Source: Eimeria necatrix
Lineage: Eukaryota > Apicomplexa > Conoidasida > Eucoccidiorida > Eimeriidae
Length of the DNA: 64,000 bases
Assembly: GCF_000499385.1 (NCBI RefSeq)
Contig: NW_013655111.1
Location: forward strand, 67,001 to 131,000
Direction of reading: 5' to 3'
Shown: piece after piece, positions 56,871 to 64,000 of the stretch
How the letters are laid out: every line of letters begins with the position of its first letter
How positions within the stretch are numbered: the first letter of the stretch is position 1
Notes under the pieces: model-generated
Databases searched by the model: none
Seen by the model: the letters and a program-made list of their open reading frames with translations, nothing else
What the model was told of the DNA's origin: nothing
Program-made: the position numbers and the translations under genes

Positions 56871-58688
56871 ATGCATGCCATGCCGAGAAGCAATGTTCGT
56901 ACTGAAATGCCTATGTTGCACTTTAAAGTGGGCTTTCCATTATTAGGGCGCAACGCGCTCACCTCAACACAAAAGGAAGCGCTCAACATCGGCACTTGCG
57001 CAGATTGCTCTAGCGTCGATGGCGCAGAAGTGCTGCTGCGGTTGGTGCAGCTACTGGAGCATAGCGACACAGCTAATGCTGGTGTAAACTTTGTACTCTC
57101 CCAAATTGGTAGGTCTGTTGCTCACCAAAGTATTGTGAAGTGTGGGGCATTCACAGCAGCAGCGATTCGCACTTTTCCTTGCTGTTTATTTTGGAGCATA
57201 GATGAGGGCCAGCGATATATACTGTCACTAGTTTTAGGTGCCAAGCATGTGGAATGCTGTCCGCATGACTTGGTCAGTCAGAGCTTGTTGAAGAGCAGCC
57301 ATACATGTACCAAAGCACAAAGCAAAACCGAAAAGAGCCAGGCGCGTGACCGCCGCCCGATTGAACGATTAAGAGTGTATAGGCTGTTGCAGCTGGCGCG
57401 CGCTCACAGGGGACAAGTGATTCTTGTTCGTGTTTATTTGAGTTAATTTCAAGAGGAATCTGTCGAACGTGCAAACAGATAGACTGAGGAGGCGGAGAGC
57501 ACCCCAACGGGTGCAGTCTTTACGAAGATAACCTACAAGTTGCTGCGAAGTCTTGTAGAGGAAGGCTTCGTGGACACACTGAAAATGAAATGCAGAGGGA
57601 GCAAGCCTATGCGTTGCAGGGTTTTAATTGAGGCGTTGCAAAGCTTCACAAGTGTAATCTATGGCCACTCTACAATCAGGCAGTGGAAGCAACAATGACG
57701 GGACAAGGCCTGTTGACAAAAAGGAGTCGTTCACTTCCCGCAAAACGAATTGTTCGACAAGAAGGAGCCGATCACTTCCCGGAATAAGGAATTGTTCGAT
57801 GTAGCTTACGCAAGAGCACGAGGTCAGCGACGCCATTCTGGTTGAATATAACTGAGTTGCAGCATCTGGGTGAGGTCACCAAGTTACGAAGAGCGACGGA
57901 GCCGAAGTTGAAGACGTCTTCTTACTGGGCAGGCTTCCTGAGATCACCATTTCCATTTTTGCGGTACACGCTGCGCCTTGTGCTCAAGTTCTACACCTCA
58001 AGTTTCCTGAGACTTTTAAATACTCAATTTCATCTCAAACAATCCCCCATCGCTGCGTGCGTCACTATTCGTCGCCACCGTATCCCCAGGGCAAGCTCGC
58101 CAGAGAGCATCGAGCACACGGGTATTTTGCGGAACATGCGCGACGAATTTGAAATACGGGTTGCAAGTCTTGAATACAGTTTCTGACTCCTCCTCTGAAA
58201 AGTTCACATTCGCAGTTCTTCGTGGACTTGCTGACATTATGTGCCGATATTACGCTTCACACTGGTGCGTTTGTCGATCAGCTGACCGTTTTATGTTCCA
58301 CCAGCCCAACAAGATTCCACCAGTTCACAAGGTAAAGGTACATACGGGTCTCTGTGGATGGGTGTGGATGGCTCACGGAAAAATACGGTCAGGTGACTCA
58401 TATCTCCGTAGCTCTGTAGAGCAGTGTTGGCATCACTGACATGCCATTGCCATCCCACTTACCACCAGCCTACTCGCTCCATAAAACCCTCAATTACACA
58501 CACTGCTGTATTCTTCTGAAGCCTAACTCAAAAGCAAGCACAGCAACAAGTTCAACGTGAAGAAAATTTGACCTTTTGCAGCAAAAGCCATCGCTTTGGA
58601 GCTTCAAAGCAAAGGGTCTATAACAGCACCAGGCCAGACACATAAGCCGCGAGCTTGTTCCCCTTCATTCGACCGTTGGCCGGAATGA
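56871..58688 (+). CDS. unknown multi-exon gene, partly resolved
   Basis: Four exon-like pieces are supported. 56871-57108 starts MHAMPRSN and ends at a GTAGGT donor (phase 1). An acceptor at 57517 restores the phase and gives FTKITYKLLRSLVEEGFVD, a helix-rich segment faintly like ribosomal uS8 or a winged helix. 58216-58264 (FFVDLLTLCADITLHT) ends phase 1. 58582-58688 joins it in phase (AKAIALELQSKGSI) and ends at TGA. The part between about 57620 and 58215 is open in more than one frame and could not be joined. It contains a degenerate ~40-base tandem repeat at 57710-57800. No family assignment is made; two genes are possible. Confidence 0.4.
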
Positions 58689-61255
58689 ATGCGAAAGGCT
58701 CTTCAAATATTAGCATGCATCGTTTGCTAAAGTCCACTCATGACGTTAGGGAGGATCTGAACTGGCAGCAGGCTGATTGTGGCCGTTTGTAGCAGGTAAG
58801 TGAATATAGTACTTCGGTTCATTTCAACGGGTGAAGAAGGGATCGTTTCAACCCAACCATGGCCAATGCTGTACTTTTTCCCAGTTGATACCCTGGCATT
58901 AGCTGGAACAGGGTACCTTTTCCCCGCATACAGGAAGACGCCAGTTCAACAAGCAGTTCAGTTTGCAAGGTTACCCACACGTCAGCATGGAAAGCATGGC
59001 TGCTCCTCTTTCGTGGCGAGGTTTCGAGGCAAATTGGTTCTTTCACTGCTTGGAACAGATTAAATTATGTTTTATTCCGGCAGTTGCTAAATTGGAATGA
59101 TTCAGACGGGCCGTCTAATAAACTGGGCAGTCGTGCAACCTGGTATTCACTGTCCATCGAGCAGTGGTTTTGCTTACGCTGCCAGCCTGTTATAAAGCCA
59201 TTGCTTGAGGCAGTGTCATTGAACATATGGCAGCAACACACCGCGCTCGCTAATACGAGCCAATTGGCCGTATGAATCTTGAATTCGAAAGGCGCCCAGA
59301 GATGGAAGTGACGCGGGGAGAATGCAGCGGCTCGCCCCTTGTAAAGCCCTCTGAGACTTTTTGTCAAACTTGAATGACACGGCACCTCGAGGTTTCTAGA
59401 ATTTCGCAGCAAAGCCAGAGCCTTCGGCTGGCTGATGGGATTCTGCAATAGCGATTGAAAAGTGATTCAAACGCCGCTGGGACCCCAAGTAAATTTTTAC
59501 ATTATTCTTTAGTGTAGACTAACCTGCATTTCCGTGAGATATGGCCTCTGCAGGTTGAGTCCTGGAGTCACGTGCTAAACAGTAAATCCCTTGGGACTGT
59601 AAACTGAACGTGTCTTCCCTTCGTTAGTACAGACAGCGTACGCTCATTGGAACTCTGCCTGGCTACACTTCTTGGTCTTTCAACAGAAAAGCAGCTTTTC
59701 CACTGCCAATATGTACTCCTGTAGGTTTACCAACGGTAAGAATTGCCTTCTCCACTTTCCATCTGAACTTTCTTAACATAGTCAATGCGGGGTAGGCCAC
59801 TCAGCCTCTCGACAGCACACAATTATGGGGTTTGATAAATTGCTTTGTAAGTGGAGCAGGACGAAACTCGCTATAGCGTCCTTGCAGCAAAGGTCCCGTC
59901 ACAGTTGCCATGTGGCAACTTCTGAAGCATTCAAGAGCAAATGCTGAGGGCCTGACTAATGCCACAGGGACGCAACGTCGGCTTTATCAGCCCGTCCGTG
60001 GCAGCGGCAAATGTGGCGTCTGCACATCGGCAATACCTTCCCAGTCACATGACTTGAGAAAATGTGCTCAGTGGTGTATGCAGCTTCGAGGCAGATATTT
60101 GCTGATAAGCAGGTGCAAGTGAAGCGGTATGCTGCTTCACGTAATCTCAAACAGGCCCTCTTCAAAGATTTTTGTCTCCTTATCTTAGTGCACTTGAAGT
60201 TGGCTGGAGATTCAACGATATCTTGAACAACTGCAGATGGCATTATTTCCAGATCGCATTGCCACATCCTTGCCCTTGCAGCTTCGTTTCTTCACACTCG
60301 AGGCAAACGGGCAGCACTCAACAGAGAAAGCGCGTCCAATGGCAGCCGTGAAGGCCCACTCTATGTCCTGCATTTTTATACTACACTCCTGAACCCCACA
60401 GGTCCTATGCGCTGACCTGAGTTTTTACCTGTTTTTGCAAAACCTCCCTAAACAGCAAATCAGAGTGAGCTAGTCCACGACTGCAACGTCTCACCATCTG
60501 CCCGTATTGTCAACATCCTGCTCTAAGCGCTGTTTTTCTGCCTAGTTTTCTGCGCATTAACACAATACTTGGACTAATGCGAACAAATATGAAGATGCGA
60601 CTGTTTGCAGCAAAACTGTGGCGTAAGTTCACGAGTACAAAACACCATCAGCCGCTGCTGTCGATTTTCATGAAACACAAAGCAACAACACAAAGTGCTG
60701 TGTGCAAATACCTGGGTGCACAATATTTTACAAAGGTGCAAGAGGGCTCCTCGGCGACGCAGCAGCCGAGGAAGCATCGAGTGTGCGACACGTCCAAAGC
60801 AAGCATATCTGAGTGTGACGGTTCTCTGACGGTGATAGAGCTGTTCCTCAAGGAACGAAGCAAACAAGACACAACAGGAATTCCTCAAAAATGTGACCTT
60901 TACTCGCAGTGCACAACGCTGCTCCTGTAATTTTGAAGACAGGCAGACATTCCCTGCTCTGTGTGATCTAGGCAGCCGACAGATAGCAAGCACAGCTCAT
61001 GTAGCCCTATGTTGGGTAGCCGCAATGGAAAGACGCACGGGAGACGTCCACACTGTGCAAGACTAACATGTACAGAGAGCGCGCTTGCAGTCCAGTAATA
61101 TAAGAGGGCTTGTGACTCATCGTCAGATATACAAGTATCAAGGAGCACAGTCCATACAGCTCCAGCTTGTGGATGCTACGAGAAGCCCGACCAGTACTTG
61201 ACGCAACCTACCCTAAGTAGTGGACTGCCCGTTACGGCTTTCCACCATATCGTGA
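58689..61255. other. spacer, no gene resolved
   Basis: About 2.6 kb. Open stretches on both strands (for example 59065-59448 minus and 60577-60930 plus) have no recognisable motif and poor splice context, so none is called. Confidence 0.4.
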
Positions 61256-61512
61256 TTAACCATTGGAGGCACACACCTGTTGAGTAGCCTTGAGCCGTAG
61301 CTTTGCCCCTTTCCGGCTGTTCCCAGGCTCCACGCGGCCGGAAGATGATGCCGCATTGCGTCGCCTTCGTTGGCTGTTCGGTAGCTGGCCTTTTTGCGGC
61401 GGCTGCTGCTGCCCCTGTGAAGACTGCTTTGGAGGTAAAAGCTCGTGTGACGGCTGCAGCAACAACGCAATAGCATAGAAGCTGTAAGAGCTTTCACTGC
61501 TTAACCCAAACA
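61256..61512 (-). CDS. candidate 3' exon of the Q-rich gene
   Basis: A minus-strand open stretch follows a pyrimidine-rich acceptor (GTTGTTGCTGCAG near 61463). Two frames are open. One gives a Q/P/R-rich peptide ending at a GTGTGT donor; the other ends NGQSTT and stops at 61213. Composition fits the upstream Q-rich protein, but phase could not be fixed. Confidence 0.35.
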
Positions 61513-61557
61513 ATGCATACTAAGGTAAGCCTGCGGCCAATCTGCCAGTGGGCCCAG

Positions 61558-63732
61558 TCACAAATATTCCTTATCAAGACTGCAACGAGGCACTTTGCAA
61601 CCCTCGATGAGTGGGCGCAGGAGATATGCGGTTTGTTTCCTAGAAAGACACACTTTTGTAGGTTCAAAAGTAAGCGCTGCTGGCTCCTGTGTTGTAGTTG
61701 TCATCTTCGGGATATCCGCTGCAGCACCTTCCGCTGGAGTAGCTTTGGCCGTCTGCGTAAAAGCAGTCAGCTGTGCGCCGCTGCATTGGGCAATTGGGGC
61801 CTCGCATCCTGTAGAGGGGCTCATGATTTTGAGAAGCTCCTCTAAGAGTTTGCGCACAGCAAGCGGGTCGCATCTTCTTTCCTCAGTCTGGGCGAACGGC
61901 AAGGCCACAGGCTGAAGGGAACCCTGTGCTGCAGCTGACTGATTCAGCGCAGAGGCGGCGACTGGTGGCTGGTCAACAGAAAGGGTGCCGTTAAAATGTT
62001 GATGTACGTCTGCGATCAGGGATGCAGATGGTTGCTGGGGTAGCTGTAGGGAAAGGTCAGGCGAGGTGGCAGAGGGACTACACTGAGACGACCCTATGGG
62101 CAACCTCCAGTCATTTTGCTGCTGAGATTGATGTGCCTGCTGCTGCTGCGAAATCTGCGCCCAGTAAGGTGGCGGCACTGGAGAAAGCAGTTCGAGTGGA
62201 TCTTCATTAGATTGATGCTGCGGCAGTTCGGTTCCACACCGCTTCGGCTTGCCAGCATCACCAGGCGCTCGGCCAACCAAAGTCACATCATGCAACTGCC
62301 TCAGCTCCTGCAACCGTTCACGCCTTGACTCAGACCAATCTAGTGGATGATGCTGGTCGTGCAACGGCGTCGCATGTACCTGCGGCTGTGCCTGCAACTG
62401 AATGGATAGCACATCCCCGTGATCAGGAGCGCTGTAAAGTTGACCTGACTGGAGACTTTGGGTTTGCTGCGGGTTCTGCTGAAGCTGCTGCTGCAAGTAT
62501 TGCTGCAGCCGCTGAAGATGCTGCGGTAACAGCACCGGCTTTTTCTGTTCGTCAGTTCGTTCACTTGTCGCACGCAATGCAGCGCTATCGACAAGCCCAT
62601 TTTCTCTGAGGTGCACGCCCCCGTTCTGTTGCAGCTGCAACATTTGTAGCTGCAACTGCAGCTGACTCTGCAGCTGCTGCAAGCTCAGCTGAGACGATGG
62701 GGGTGCAAACGAACGCAATGCGCTGAGGTCTTCAGCGTGGCTGGAAGAAAGCTGATGTGGATGCTGGTGTGGCGCCTGTGGCATCTGCTGCTGCAGTCGG
62801 GACTGCTGTAGCTCATCAAGCTGCTGGAGCAGCCCCGGTTGCCCATTCTGCAAAGGAGTGATCTGTTGTTGCTGCTCCCTTGAGGTAAGAGCTTGACGCG
62901 GATAAGTCGCACACAACTGACTGAGAAGCTGCAAGTCTTGGCAGTCGCCGGTTACCAGATGTTGCTGTGGTTCATGGAATTGCTGCTGCTGGCTCCACAC
63001 CGCCGACTGGGAATCCGGACTGACAAAGCATGGTTGGGACTGTGCAGCTGTCGCATTAGCTGCTGCAGCGGCCACCACAGCCGCCCCTAGCCGTTGCTTA
63101 AGCTCCGCTACAAGCCCATCATCCGTTAGGGATGGTGAGCTGTGTGCGGCCTTTTCGTTATTGTGTCGCCCTCCCTGATAATCCATAGTGGCTGAGCTCG
63201 ACAGCGCATACGGTGCCGGGTCCTGGCCCTGAAATCCTTGCATCTGCGGTCCCATGAGCCGTTCAGTTTGTGACGGAGCCACTACCGAGTTGTCCGTACT
63301 GCTCAACGTAGAAGGCATGCAGAGCATGGATGTCTGGGAGCTTCCAGACGCCCTCAACGCGTGGAGGAGAGGCGCCGCCGCCTGAGGTGTAGCGCTCCAG
63401 CCGTTCGAATGTACAAATTGTTGCTGGCACCCGCTGGCCAAATGCAGCAGCCCTGCGGGATGTGCAAAGTAGGGAGGCATGCGGTTGCCACAGGCGCTGC
63501 TGAGAGCTGGGGATGGCGGAGGAGTGGGAGGGGGAGGAGGAGCTGCAACAAAATGAGCGTGGGAGTAATTGAGGTGGAGAGATGAAGGCAAAGAAGGGTC
63601 TCCTTGATACAGTAACGACAAGTCCACTACGGCCCTTGGCACCAAGTCCGCGTTGCCAATTACTTGCAGGACGGTTTCCTGGGAAAAGCCGTAATCGCAC
63701 ATCAAATTGCATGGATCGAAACGGAAATGCAA
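61558..63732 (-). CDS. glutamine-rich low-complexity protein, probably partial
   Basis: A 724-codon minus-strand frame starting MHFRFDPC. The first ordered stretch (VLQVIGNADLVPRAVVDLSLLYQGD) follows a good acceptor at 63679, so the true N-terminus may be spliced from an exon to the right, possibly beyond the window. The rest is low complexity: a proline run (PPPPPTPPPSP), then hundreds of residues rich in Q, L, S and H encoded largely by CAG/CTG repeats. The end (SRKQTAYLLRPLIEGC) is more ordered. No domain is recognised. Such proteins in coccidia are often RNA-binding or transcription-associated, but nothing here proves it. Confidence 0.65.
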   Translation of the reverse strand: MHFRFDPCNLMCDYGFSQETVLQVIGNADLVPRAVVDLSLLYQGDPSLPSSLHLNYSHAHFVAAPPPPPTPPPSPALSSACGNRMPPYFAHPAGLLHLASGCQQQFVHSNGWSATPQAAAPLLHALRASGSSQTSMLCMPSTLSSTDNSVVAPSQTERLMGPQMQGFQGQDPAPYALSSSATMDYQGGRHNNEKAAHSSPSLTDDGLVAELKQRLGAAVVAAAAANATAAQSQPCFVSPDSQSAVWSQQQQFHEPQQHLVTGDCQDLQLLSQLCATYPRQALTSREQQQQITPLQNGQPGLLQQLDELQQSRLQQQMPQAPHQHPHQLSSSHAEDLSALRSFAPPSSQLSLQQLQSQLQLQLQMLQLQQNGGVHLRENGLVDSAALRATSERTDEQKKPVLLPQHLQRLQQYLQQQLQQNPQQTQSLQSGQLYSAPDHGDVLSIQLQAQPQVHATPLHDQHHPLDWSESRRERLQELRQLHDVTLVGRAPGDAGKPKRCGTELPQHQSNEDPLELLSPVPPPYWAQISQQQQAHQSQQQNDWRLPIGSSQCSPSATSPDLSLQLPQQPSASLIADVHQHFNGTLSVDQPPVAASALNQSAAAQGSLQPVALPFAQTEERRCDPLAVRKLLEELLKIMSPSTGCEAPIAQCSGAQLTAFTQTAKATPAEGAAADIPKMTTTTQEPAALTFEPTKVCLSRKQTAYLLRPLIEGCKVPRCSLDKEYL

Positions 63733-64000
63733 TGGACAGGCATGACAACTGATACCTCAGTCGCAAGCGAATGCTAATAGGAGACCGTTGCCGCATGCTC
63801 TGTAGACAAGCTGTAATATTCACAACTGAAGGCAGACGCTGCGCAGGGTAAAGCTTAGCACCTTCATCCCTAAGTGGTGCATCTTGTTGTGTAAATGACC
63901 ACCCTCTGCCGAAGATAGGATCTCTACCCCGTGTTTCTTCGCTGTGACCACAACGCACACAGACACAAGAGTCGAGCCACAACTCACTAGTTGTCTTGAG
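63733..64000. other. right edge
   Basis: The minus-strand frame 63982-63263 overlaps the Q-rich gene out of frame. The last 268 bases may hold an intron or upstream exon of that gene; nothing can be fixed. Confidence 0.35.

Noticed and set aside
61595..63585. Plus-strand open frames opposite the Q-rich gene
   Set aside because: CAG/CTG repeats read open in several frames on both strands; these are shadows of the minus-strand frame.

Overview
The window is nuclear DNA of a coccidian apicomplexan, most likely an eimeriid (Cyclospora or Eimeria; I cannot decide which). The evidence is dense GT-AG introns in almost every gene, CAG-driven glutamine and serine runs, a thrombospondin-type-1 (TSP1)/PAN-like surface protein, and eukaryotic housekeeping genes. 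The telomere-like heptamer repeats that crowd Eimeria introns were not noticed, which leans slightly to Cyclospora. No bacterial, viral, rRNA, tRNA or CRISPR signal was recognised. Gene models were built by hand from splice sites, phase agreement and family motifs, so boundaries are predictions.

Layout. 3022-8906 (+) CDC48/p97 AAA ATPase, 18 exons. 9608-13750 (-) a thioredoxin-fold protein whose redox cysteines are serines. 15578-22226 (-) an SPX-VTC-DUF202 polyphosphate polymerase, 18 exons. 23449-24141 (+) a small coiled-coil protein. 24849-26265 (-) ribosomal protein L9 (uL6). 26335-27715 (-) an unknown protein of about 206 residues. 27.9-29.9 kb is a gene-poor spacer with a strong hairpin and two tandem duplications. 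29963-37443 (+) one very long protein with a glutamine-rich coil, ankyrin-like, TPR and J domains and a low-complexity tail. 38163-44131 (-) an OSCA/CSC1/TMEM63-type channel. 44818-46102 (-) a DHYC S-acyltransferase. 46686-47349 (-) a small unknown protein. 47735-52247 (+) a TSP1/PAN-like single-pass membrane protein. 54437-56336 (+) a mitochondrial glycine carrier (SLC25A38/Hem25). 56871-58688 (+) an incompletely resolved gene. 61558-63732 (-) a glutamine-rich protein that probably continues at both ends.

These genes do not form an operon or one pathway. Several concern membranes and organelles: polyphosphate synthesis coupled to translocation, a mechanosensitive-type channel, protein palmitoylation, mitochondrial glycine import for haem synthesis, and secretory-pathway adhesion. 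The most unusual observations are the S-acyltransferase that has lost all four presumed ligands of its second zinc site, the redox-dead thioredoxin fold, the ankyrin-TPR-J megaprotein, and a set of recent tandem duplications, one of which copies a splice donor in the VTC gene.
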